From NCBI GenBank assembly GCA_003565105.1, contig PXDG01000116.1:1-5299 (forward strand): a DNA stretch of 5,299 bases, given 5' to 3'. A program made the translations under genes and the position numbers. Shown in pieces: positions 1 to 4,457 of the stretch. The notes under the pieces were generated by a model. That model was not told the origin of the DNA and made no database searches. It saw nothing but the letters and a program-made list of their open reading frames with translations. Origin of the DNA: Parcubacteria group bacterium. Its GTDB lineage: Bacteria; Patescibacteriota; Minisyncoccia; SW-4-49-11. Numbering within the stretch: position 1 is the first letter of the stretch; every line of letters begins with the position of its first letter.

Positions 1-25
1 TAATCTTTTTTTTGTCAATTGTATA

Positions 26-34
26 TGTTATAAT
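26..34 (+). promoter_or_regulatory. Extended -10 promoter for the MazG-like gene
   Basis: A perfect TATAAT (29-34) is preceded by TG one base away (26-27), the extended -10 form. The -35 position is only a T-run (about 6-11), so the TG extension probably does the work. Transcription would begin near base 41, leaving a leader of about 17 bases before the ATG at 58. No Shine-Dalgarno motif is visible in that leader. Confidence 0.6.
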
Positions 35-57
35 TATAAAGAATAAATTTTATATCT

Positions 58-381
58 ATGGAGCTAAATATTGAAAAGTTAAAGAACTCTTCTGTAACTG
101 AGTTACAGGAATATGTTAAAGAAATGTATGATGTAAGAGGGTTTAATAACTCTACAATTGAAAATGCTCTTATGCTTGGTGAAGAAGTCGGTGAGTTATT
201 TAAGGCATTGAGAAAACACTCCAAAATGCAAGTTGATTCTTCCTCAAAAATTGGATCATTAAGGGAAGAGCTTGCTGATGTTATTCTGCTTACGTTAGCC
301 GTAGCTAATGATTTGAACGTTAACCTTGAGGAGGCAATCATTGAAAAAGAAAAGATAAATATGCAAAGAAAATGGAGTTGA
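58..381 (+). CDS. MazG-like nucleotide pyrophosphohydrolase
   Basis: This 107-residue protein looks like a single-domain, all-alpha NTP pyrophosphohydrolase of the MazG-like superfamily. Such enzymes hydrolyse (d)NTPs to (d)NMP and pyrophosphate with Mg2+, and usually act in the cytoplasm to clear unwanted nucleotides. The family metal-binding signature is seen directly: E43-x-x-E46 inside GEEVGEL, then E71-x-x-D74 inside REELADV. The C-terminal helix (LEEAIIEKEKINMQRKW) is typical of the family, and the length matches single-domain members rather than two-domain MazG. The ATG at 58 is the only sensible start; it follows an extended -10 element closely and has no clear ribosome-binding site. 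The gene stands alone, and the next + gene starts 300 bases away. The exact substrate (dCTP, dUTP or a damaged nucleotide) cannot be told. It could also be a phage-type MazG homologue, but no phage genes are nearby. Confidence 0.88.
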   Translation: MELNIEKLKNSSVTELQEYVKEMYDVRGFNNSTIENALMLGEEVGELFKALRKHSKMQVDSSSKIGSLREELADVILLTLAVANDLNVNLEEAIIEKEKINMQRKWS

Positions 382-420
382 TTCTACACTAAACAGGTTC
401 TAACATAGTCCAATAAATAG

Positions 421-500
421 GCGGAGCAAAACCCCCTAACCCCCATCGGTTTCCGACGGGGATGTGAAATCCACTGCCTTCCTGCGCAGGGGGTTTTGCT
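421..500. repeat. GC-rich structured element: 12-bp stem enclosing two hairpins
   Basis: A perfect 12-bp inverted repeat (AGCAAAACCCCC at 425-436, GGGGGTTTTGCT at 489-500) encloses 52 bases. Inside is a second hairpin, CCCC-A-TCGG / CCGA-C-GGGG (441-449 with 453-461, loop TTT, one A/C mismatch), and a small CTGC/GCAG stem (474-477 with 486-489) next to the palindrome CCTGCGCAGG (481-490). Hand count gives about 48 G or C in 80 bases, against roughly a third in nearby genes. It could be a noncoding RNA, the end of a mobile element or a dispersed repeat. The 52-base loop and lack of a following T-run argue against a simple terminator. Confidence 0.55.
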
Positions 501-502
501 AT

Positions 503-521
503 TTTATTGCAACGCAATAAA
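503..521. repeat. Perfect 8-bp hairpin next to the structured element
   Basis: TTTATTGC (503-510) and GCAATAAA (514-521) are exact inverted repeats around a 3-base loop (AAC). The hairpin begins two bases after the GC-rich stem ends, so the two may be one folded unit. It has no T-run on either side and is therefore not an obvious intrinsic terminator. Confidence 0.55.
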
Positions 522-525
522 GCGA

Positions 526-536
526 GGATTCGAACC
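526..536 (-). other. tRNA T-arm / B-box-like 11-mer without a tRNA
   Basis: On the minus strand this reads GGTTCGAATCC, identical to the common tRNA T-loop sequence with two closing base pairs. The outer T-stem pairs do not form (CTCGG faces CCTCG), and no anticodon or D arm is found at tRNA distance upstream on that strand; the GC-rich element lies downstream instead. This is therefore not a functional tRNA. It could be a remnant of a tRNA 3' end, for example an attachment-site scar, or a chance match. Confidence 0.35.
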
Positions 537-573
537 GAGGAAAGGGTTATTTTTTAATGCCTGTGAGTATTAG

Positions 574-608
574 TAGTGGTGTATAGAGAGATGGTCTATT
601 CATCACTA
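574..608. promoter_or_regulatory. Imperfect 14-bp inverted repeat upstream of the AlbA_2 promoter
   Basis: Arms 574-587 and 595-608 pair at 12 Watson-Crick positions, with one G/T wobble and one mismatch, around a 7-base loop. The repeat ends 13 bases before the -35 element at 622. There is no T-run after it, so it looks more like an operator or a remnant hairpin than a terminator. A bound regulator could be the downstream winged-helix protein itself; that is speculation. Confidence 0.4.
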
Positions 609-621
609 TAGCTTATCAAAA

Positions 622-650
622 TTGATTTTCAGATACAAAAAAGATATAAT
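622..650 (+). promoter_or_regulatory. Strong sigma-70-type promoter for the AlbA_2 protein gene
   Basis: TTGATT (622-627) and a perfect TATAAT (645-650) are separated by exactly 17 bases. Transcription would start near base 657, giving a leader of about 23 bases to the ATG at 680. An AGGAG at 651-655 falls at the promoter rather than in front of any start codon, so it is probably not a ribosome-binding site. Confidence 0.7.
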
Positions 651-679
651 AGGAGTAAACTACAAAGTTATAAGACTGC

Positions 680-2338
680 ATGACTGAACAAGAATTAATC
701 GAACTTATTCAAGAGAAGTACTCAAAAGAAAATGAATCAGTAGAGCATAAAGCTTGGACTGGAAACTTTAACATTGATGGAAGGCCAAAGAACGATCTTG
801 GAAGTTATGTTTCTGCTCTGGCCAATGAAGAAGGAGGTACTTTAATAATAGGTGTAGAAGATAAGACATTGGCAATTTTAGGTATTAATAAGAAAAAAAC
901 TCCAGAACAAGTATCTTTAGAAGTCCTTGAGAAAACGAGCCCTAGGCATAAGATAGATATTCAAGAAATAGTAACTTCGGATACACATAAAAAAATTTGG
1001 ATAATTCAAGTTCCCAAGCATCCTGTAGGGGAGTGGGTTTCGTTTCATATTCCATACCAAAGATTAAAAGAAAGTTTGATTGAATTGACTGATAAGAGAA
1101 AAGAAGAGATTCGAAGAGAAAATTTAATGACTTACGATTGGTCGGCTCAAGTATGTGCTGATGCCAGTGAAGATGATCTTGACTCTGATGCAATGCAAAA
1201 GACAAAAAAAATTTGGTTTGAAGCAACGGGAAACAGAGATATTCTTGAATACAATACAAAGCAATTACTTAAAGCTCTCTTTGACGATGACAGGGTGTTA
1301 AATGCAACGATGGTGATACTCGGGAAGGCAAGTTCAATAAAGAGGCTTGGAATCACTCATGAAATATCTTTTGAGTATAGGAAATCTTCTAGACAAATAC
1401 CATATGATGATCGAAAAGATTTTCAAAGAGCTTTTATCTTAGACTTTGATGAAATTTGGAGTAAGATTGATGCTAGAAATGAAATATATCGTTTTCAAAA
1501 AGGGCTTATCATCGAAGAAATAAAAAAGTTTAATGAAATTGCAGTTCGAGAAGCGCTCTTGAACTCAATTTCTCATCGAGATTACGCAGGACCAACATCA
1601 TCTTCTCAAGTGTTTATTAAGCAATCAGAAGAGAGTATTATATTTATAAACCCAGGTAAACTACCAACCAGTTCACCGAATATATATGAGTTGGTAAACT
1701 TGCCCTCAACTCCTAGGAATCGAAAATTAGCAGAAGCGTTCCAAAAACTACAGCTTACAAACCGCTCAGGAATGGGAGTAGACCTTATAACTGAGAGAGT
1801 AATTCGTGAAGGTAAAGGTCTTCCTGAATATAAAGAGCATTCAGGACATGTGGAACTAAAGCTCAATTCCTACCTTTTAGATAAAGAGTTTCTTTCTTAT
1901 TTGCAGAAAATAAGCCAATATGAAGGTTATGAGTTTAATGTTTTTGAACTTATTACTCTGGAAGAAGTCCGTAGCTATGGTAAGAGTGGGAATCTAGATA
2001 CGGTAGAGAATCTTATACAAAAAGGTTTAGTAGAAAAAACTGGAGCTGGGAAGGGTATGAAATATATACTTTCTCGAAAGTATTATGAATTGTCAGGAGA
2101 TGATGCTAGTGAATATATTGATAACAAATATGATAAATTTGAATACAAACATAAGATTCTAAGGTTTATTGATGAATTTGGTCCAGTAGGATCCTCAGAA
2201 GTTATCAGTAGAATTAATTTAAATGTATCTCATAGAACAATTCAACGATATCTTCAAGAATTAGTAGATGAAAAATTAATTAAAGTTGTTGATAATAGAG
2301 GTAGAGAGTTAATATATGACAGAGTAAGCGACAAGTAA
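680..2338 (+). CDS. AlbA_2-domain ATP-binding protein (RecG C-terminal-like, COG2865 type) with winged-helix tail
   Basis: The protein has 552 residues. Residues about 18-140 match the AlbA_2 (Schlafen-type) domain: E22-HKAWTG, then KNDLGSYVSALANEEGGTLI and GVED. Residues about 285-396 match the GHKL-like ATPase called RecG C-terminal in this family: AVREALLNSISHRDY (288-302), INPGKLP (323-329), RSGMGVDLI (362-370) and a closing SGHVELKL. Two likely winged-helix regions follow, about 421-471 and 491-547 (SHRTIQRYLQELVDEKLIKV). Relatives are annotated as transcriptional regulators or helicase-like ATP-binding proteins, and some sit in defence-associated regions; the biochemical role is poorly known. 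The ATG at 680 follows a strong promoter but lacks a Shine-Dalgarno motif. The gene is monocistronic. Its last codons and stop fall in an 11-base tandem array, and the downstream sequence resembles a lost C-terminal extension, so the present end may be secondary. Confidence 0.85.
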   Translation: MTEQELIELIQEKYSKENESVEHKAWTGNFNIDGRPKNDLGSYVSALANEEGGTLIIGVEDKTLAILGINKKKTPEQVSLEVLEKTSPRHKIDIQEIVTSDTHKKIWIIQVPKHPVGEWVSFHIPYQRLKESLIELTDKRKEEIRRENLMTYDWSAQVCADASEDDLDSDAMQKTKKIWFEATGNRDILEYNTKQLLKALFDDDRVLNATMVILGKASSIKRLGITHEISFEYRKSSRQIPYDDRKDFQRAFILDFDEIWSKIDARNEIYRFQKGLIIEEIKKFNEIAVREALLNSISHRDYAGPTSSSQVFIKQSEESIIFINPGKLPTSSPNIYELVNLPSTPRNRKLAEAFQKLQLTNRSGMGVDLITERVIREGKGLPEYKEHSGHVELKLNSYLLDKEFLSYLQKISQYEGYEFNVFELITLEEVRSYGKSGNLDTVENLIQKGLVEKTGAGKGMKYILSRKYYELSGDDASEYIDNKYDKFEYKHKILRFIDEFGPVGSSEVISRINLNVSHRTIQRYLQELVDEKLIKVVDNRGRELIYDRVSDK

Positions 2339-2355
2339 GCGACAAGTAAGCGACA
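2323..2355 (+). repeat. Tandem array 1: three exact copies of an 11-base unit across the stop codon
   Basis: AGTAAGCGACA occurs three times in a row (2323-2333, 2334-2344, 2345-2355). The stop TAA of the AlbA_2 gene (2336-2338) lies in the second copy. Because 11 is not a multiple of 3 and every unit contains TAA, the three copies place a stop in all three forward frames. The bases right after the array (GTCG at 2358-2361) can pair with CGAC in the last copy (2351-2354). Confidence 0.85.
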
Positions 2356-2496
2356 CTGTCGTTTGGTTGTCATTTAGTAAAAAATACTTTCAATTTCCTA
2401 CTGAAAACTAATGGCAAGATAAAATTGGTGGGAAATCCAAGAATTGTTAGAGGAGAAAATAAGAGCTACTGGGTTTTAGATGGTGAGGTACAGTAA
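2350..2496 (+). pseudogene. Frameshifted remnant of a winged-helix-like C-terminal tail
   Basis: The frame from 2350 to the TAA at 2494-2496 has no start codon, yet its second half (from 2413) reads GKIKLVGNPRIVRGENKSYW, then VLDGEVQ. A basic strand, a turn and an aromatic closing strand resemble the wing of a winged-helix domain as found at the C-termini of AlbA_2/COG2865 proteins. It is out of frame with the gene upstream, separated by the 11-base array. The first 20 codons do not look protein-like. The best reading is the debris of a longer or second C-terminal domain; the resemblance is judged by eye. Confidence 0.35.
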
Positions 2497-2614
2497 AAGT
2501 ACAGTAAAAGTACAGTAAATGCACAGTAAAAAAGTAATCACGTTTAAGAACGCCGAACTCCTTCAGCTTAAAAATAGATAACTTCAAACTCTCTTCAACC
2601 GTACCTTTTGCCAT
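2447..2614 (-). pseudogene. Truncated 5' end of a minus-strand gene
   Basis: Reading the minus strand from the ATG at 2614-2612, the first 30 or so residues look like a genuine protein start: MAKGTVEESLKLSIFKLKEF followed by GVLKRDYFFT. The frame then enters array 2, where it reads a low-complexity YFYCTFTV-type string, and stops at 2449-2447 after 55 codons. The ATG lies about 8 bases downstream of the expected start of a TATAAT promoter on the same strand (2634-2629), with no Shine-Dalgarno motif, as for other genes in the window. It appears to be a gene cut off where the array begins. I do not recognise the family with confidence; a functional 55-residue protein is possible but less likely. 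Confidence 0.4.
2488..2531 (+). repeat. Tandem array 2: four copies of a second 11-base unit
   Basis: The unit GTACAGTAAAA is exact at 2488-2498 and 2499-2509. It has one change at 2510-2520 (final T) and one at 2521-2531 (C at position 2). The period is again 11 bases and each unit again contains TAA, so all three forward frames are closed. The unit differs from array 1 apart from a shared AGTAA core. Confidence 0.85.
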
Positions 2615-2628
2615 AAATAAAGCAGTAG

Positions 2629-2634
2629 ATTATA
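2629..2634 (-). promoter_or_regulatory. -10 element for the truncated minus-strand gene
   Basis: A perfect TATAAT on the minus strand (2634-2629) would start transcription near 2622, eight bases before the ATG at 2614. No good -35 element is seen 16-18 bases upstream. It lies close to the + strand -10 of the HAD gene, so the two promoters are divergent and nearly overlapping. Confidence 0.4.
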
Positions 2635-2655
2635 TCCATATTATCTCATTAGAGG

Positions 2656-2661
2656 TATAAT
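2656..2661 (+). promoter_or_regulatory. -10 element for the HAD hydrolase gene
   Basis: A perfect TATAAT on the + strand. The -35 position (2633-2638, TATCCA) matches consensus at only three positions. Transcription would start near 2668, about 60 bases before the HAD start, leaving a leader that contains a 15-codon open frame (2697-2744). Confidence 0.5.
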
Positions 2662-2696
2662 AGAATCAAATATAGTGAGAAGGTAGTGGGGTAAAT

Positions 2697-2744
2697 ATGA
2701 TATCTTTCATAGAAGTTAAGAAAGTATTATGTCAAAGAGATTGA
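2697..2744 (+). CDS. Possible 15-residue leader peptide overlapping the HAD start
   Basis: An ATG at 2697 opens a frame coding MISFIEVKKVLCQRD, with a TGA at 2742-2744, 13 bases inside the HAD gene in another frame. A GGGG (2688-2691) stands five bases before this ATG, a better ribosome-binding context than the HAD ATG has. Translation of this short frame and re-initiation at the overlapping ATG (2729) could couple the two. It may equally be chance; nothing in the peptide identifies a role. Confidence 0.25.
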   Translation: MISFIEVKKVLCQRD

Positions 2745-3343
2745 TTTTTGTAGATTATAATGGAGTTCTTTCTTATGATCCTTTTTGGAAGTCTCTTCTC
2801 GATGAGAAGCATGAACTGAATTCTTATCTTCAGGATATTGAACACTATTTGTTTAAAGAAAATTTTCATATTGTAATTGATTGGATGGTAGGTAAATATA
2901 ATAGTGAAGATATACACCGGCTTCTTTCTGATACGTTCAATATACATTACCATAGTTTCTTTGAAACCTTTGTGCGAGACTGTGAGCAGATGGTGATTTC
3001 GACCTCAATTTTAGAAAAGCTAAAACCTTTGAAAAAAGAGTTTACCCTTATTTTAGCTACGGGTAATATGGACAGTTTTGATAGATTTACTTTACCAAAA
3101 CATCGCTACTTATTGGATATTTTTGACGAGATCCATAATTCATACAATTTAGGTATATTGAAAACAACAAATGAAGGAGAGTATTTCAAAAGAGTCTGTA
3201 AAAAATATAATGTAAATCCTGCTAACTCTTATCTGATAGATGACTCTCAATCAACTTGCCAAGTCTTTAATAACTTAGGAGGAATGGCGTTTAGAACTCA
3301 GACCGAGGAGGAAGTTTTAGGAGTTTGTACAAATCATTTATAA
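2729..3343 (+). CDS. HAD-superfamily hydrolase, subfamily IA-like, with altered motif I
   Basis: This 204-residue cytoplasmic protein shows the four HAD motifs: motif I FVDYNGVL (nucleophile D9), motif II T111 in ILATGN, motif III probably K145, and motif IV D171-D172 in YLIDDSQS, followed by the usual GGMAFRT strand. The segment between motifs I and II (about 16-90) would be an alpha-helical C1 cap, as in HAD-IA enzymes. HAD phosphatases normally carry Asp two residues after the nucleophile as general acid/base; here it is Asn11, so simple phosphomonoesterase activity is in doubt. It could act on a different phosphoryl substrate, be weakly active, or bind without catalysis. The start has no Shine-Dalgarno motif but gives the correct distance to motif I. 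The gene converges on the histidine phosphatase gene with 48 bases between the stops. Confidence 0.75.
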   Translation: MSKRLIFVDYNGVLSYDPFWKSLLDEKHELNSYLQDIEHYLFKENFHIVIDWMVGKYNSEDIHRLLSDTFNIHYHSFFETFVRDCEQMVISTSILEKLKPLKKEFTLILATGNMDSFDRFTLPKHRYLLDIFDEIHNSYNLGILKTTNEGEYFKRVCKKYNVNPANSYLIDDSQSTCQVFNNLGGMAFRTQTEEEVLGVCTNHL

Positions 3344-3364
3344 GTATATCGGTCTGTATGATTT

Positions 3365-3383
3365 GCTTTACCAAGGCTTTTTT
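3365..3383 (+). terminator. Weak intrinsic terminator after the HAD gene
   Basis: GCTTT (3365-3369) and AAGGC (3373-3377) form a 5-bp stem with one G/T pair and a three-base loop, followed directly by six T (3378-3383). The stem is short, so efficiency would be modest. It lies 22 bases beyond the HAD stop and just before the stop of the convergent gene. Confidence 0.4.
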
Positions 3384-3391
3384 AATAAAAA

Positions 3392-3976
3392 TCAAGCAGA
3401 TATTTGTGCATTCACGAGATTTTCTACTGTTATGTTATCCTCATTGATTGAAAGCTTTATAATAGCTCCATTACCTAATGAGTCAATACTTGTATGCTTG
3501 ATTATTTCACGAAACACACATCGAATAGGTCCGCCATGGGTAATAACTGCAATATCGTTATATGGAGAAGAGGTCAGGTCTTTGAGGACGTCTAATATTC
3601 GGTCTTTGAAAACTTGGTATGTCTCAGCACCGTCGTAGGCAGTGTCTTTATTGACTAATACTTCTCCTAGTTTGCGATATTCTTCTTCAGGCTGGTCTTT
3701 GCCGAGTTCTAGAAAAGCTCCATATATATCTTGTTCAGCAAGGTTTTCTAAAGTATGTAATGGAACATTGTGTTCTATTTGGATAATTTTAGCTGTTTCT
3801 TGTGCACGTATCTTGGGGCTACTGTAAATAGCATCGATGTTCTGCAACAGTGAGTTTTTTGCTACTTCTTTCGCTTGTTGCAAACCAGTCGGAGTGAGTG
3901 GGTCATCATAGTCACCATCATATTTTTGTTTGATGTCTGATTCACTTTCTCCGTGACGAATTAAATATATGTTCAT
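3392..3976 (-). CDS. Histidine phosphatase family protein (phosphoglycerate mutase-like)
   Basis: The 194-residue product belongs to branch 1 of the histidine phosphatase superfamily. It starts with the signature IRHGESE (R7, H8, G9; H8 is the residue phosphorylated during catalysis). It continues with LTPTGLQQA (27-35), SSPKIRAQETA (R57 contacts phosphate), a likely acid residue near E81, and THGGPIR (H147, second catalytic His). All core residues are present, so it should be an active cytoplasmic phosphatase. The substrate cannot be assigned; relatives include broad-specificity PhoE-type phosphatases and alpha-ribazole phosphatases, and no cobalamin genes are nearby. The ATG at 3976 puts RHG at the expected residue 7. 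No ribosome-binding motif precedes it. The gene is single and convergent with the HAD hydrolase gene. Confidence 0.87.
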   Translation of the reverse strand: MNIYLIRHGESESDIKQKYDGDYDDPLTPTGLQQAKEVAKNSLLQNIDAIYSSPKIRAQETAKIIQIEHNVPLHTLENLAEQDIYGAFLELGKDQPEEEYRKLGEVLVNKDTAYDGAETYQVFKDRILDVLKDLTSSPYNDIAVITHGGPIRCVFREIIKHTSIDSLGNGAIIKLSINEDNITVENLVNAQISA

Positions 3977-4008
3977 TTGATAATAGTGTTAAAGAGTATA
4001 TTAAGTAT

Positions 4009-4037
4009 AGGATATCATTGATGTATGAGATATTCAA
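4009..4037 (-). promoter_or_regulatory. Candidate promoter of the histidine phosphatase gene
   Basis: On the minus strand, TTGAAT (4037-4032) and TATCCT (4014-4009) are 17 bases apart, and a TG stands one base before the -10. Transcription would begin near 4002, giving a leader of about 26 bases. A nearby TATACT (4009-4004 or 4000-3995) is an alternative -10. Confidence 0.4.
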
Positions 4038-4087
4038 ATATAAGGTTTATAGTATGGTGTTGTAGTAAGAGTTCTTATCCACATGAT

Positions 4088-4118
4088 AAAAAATCTGACA
4101 TTTAGGATATGTCAGATT
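4088..4118 (-). terminator. Intrinsic terminator of the 79-residue protein gene
   Basis: On the minus strand a perfect 10-bp stem (4118-4109 with 4101-4092, core ATCTGACAT) encloses a 7-base loop and runs straight into six T (stem end and 4093-4088). It begins 16 bases after the stop codon at 4137-4135. The + strand side lacks a T-run, so it is one-directional. Confidence 0.8.
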
Positions 4119-4134
4119 AAGAGATGGTGATAAC

Positions 4135-4374
4135 TTATACCAGAGCTTTGAGTTCATCTGGAATACGAATCCAATAGACGTTTTTATTCCATGTTGCCAT
4201 AGGAAGGTTTCGTCGGATTTTGTATTCTTTGAAGGGTCCATATTCTGTTAGGTTTTTAAAGTACATAATGGCTTCCACTGAGTTGTCTTCGATATTACAA
4301 CAAATATGACTAATTCGTTCTTGGGTGATTAATCGAAGAATTATGGTGGCCTGCTTTTGAGTTTTGGTGAGCAT
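4135..4374 (-). CDS. Hypothetical protein, 79 residues
   Basis: The frame could extend upstream to 4464, but the Met at 4374 is preceded by a full AAGGAGG (4388-4382) at a 7-base spacing, so this start is strongly preferred and gives 79 residues. The protein starts MLTKTQKQATIILRLITQER and contains a CC pair (25-26), an acidic patch (IEDNSVE, 28-34) and a basic, aromatic-rich end (YKIRRNLPMATWNKNVYWIR). No signal peptide or membrane span is visible. The size and alternation of charged and hydrophobic residues suggest a small alpha/beta domain. I do not recognise a family. It has its own promoter, ribosome-binding site and terminator, so it is very likely a real monocistronic gene. It is divergent from the 40-residue membrane protein gene, with 150 bases between the starts. 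Confidence 0.75.
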   Translation of the reverse strand: MLTKTQKQATIILRLITQERISHICCNIEDNSVEAIMYFKNLTEYGPFKEYKIRRNLPMATWNKNVYWIRIPDELKALV

Positions 4375-4405
4375 AAAGGATCCTCCTTGGTGAAGGTACA
4401 TTGTT

Positions 4406-4414
4406 ATCATACCA
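4406..4414 (-). promoter_or_regulatory. Extended -10 promoter of the 79-residue protein gene
   Basis: The minus strand shows TGG (4414-4412) followed by TATGAT (4411-4406), an extended -10 with a five-of-six hexamer. A TTCCTG 18 bases upstream is only a partial -35. Transcription would start near 4399, about 25 bases before the ATG and just upstream of the AAGGAGG. Confidence 0.5.
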
Positions 4415-4457
4415 TATAATATAGTGGTACAGGAAGATAGGTAGTTATTTGTTCCTA

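Larger units (their letters stand above)
382..679. other. Intergenic stretch with structured DNA, no gene
   Basis: No convincing coding region lies between the MazG-like gene and the AlbA_2 protein. The frame starting at 421 stays open for 50 codons to a TAG at 571-573 but has no start codon and reads through the structured block. The stretch contains the GC-rich folded element (421-500), an AT hairpin (503-521), a T-arm-like 11-mer (526-536), an imperfect hairpin (574-608) and the promoter of the next gene (622-650), each listed separately. Confidence 0.7.
2339..2728. other. 390-base stretch of gene debris without an intact gene
   Basis: Between the AlbA_2 gene and the HAD gene there is no intact coding region. 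The stretch holds the rest of array 1, a frameshifted tail fragment on the + strand, array 2, the 5' part of a minus-strand gene, and oppositely directed promoter-like TATAAT boxes at 2629-2634 (-) and 2656-2661 (+). Confidence 0.65.

Noticed and set aside
15..341. Minus-strand open frame of 108 codons opposite the MazG-like gene
   Set aside because: It is antisense to a protein with clear family motifs, and its serine-rich low-complexity product and lack of start signals mark it as a shadow.
379..381. Possible TGA recoding as in some Patescibacteria (SR1/Gracilibacteria)
   Set aside because: TGA ends the MazG-like and histidine phosphatase genes at normal family lengths and no conserved frame contains an internal TGA.
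425..500. Reading the 12-bp stem as the terminator of the MazG-like gene
   Set aside because: The loop is 52 bases long and no T-run follows the stem; a terminator role is possible only for a sub-hairpin and is not supported.
942..1866. Several minus-strand open frames inside the AlbA_2 gene
   Set aside because: All lie within a well-supported coding frame and show no domain or start signal of their own.
2323..2531. CRISPR-like array
   Set aside because: The repeats are 11-base units in direct tandem without spacers.
3363..3827. Plus-strand open frames opposite the histidine phosphatase gene
   Set aside because: The minus strand has all catalytic motifs of the family; the + frames are shadows.
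4047..4241. Minus-strand 64-codon frame overlapping the 79-residue gene and its terminator
   Set aside because: It runs through the terminator hairpin and has no ribosome-binding site.
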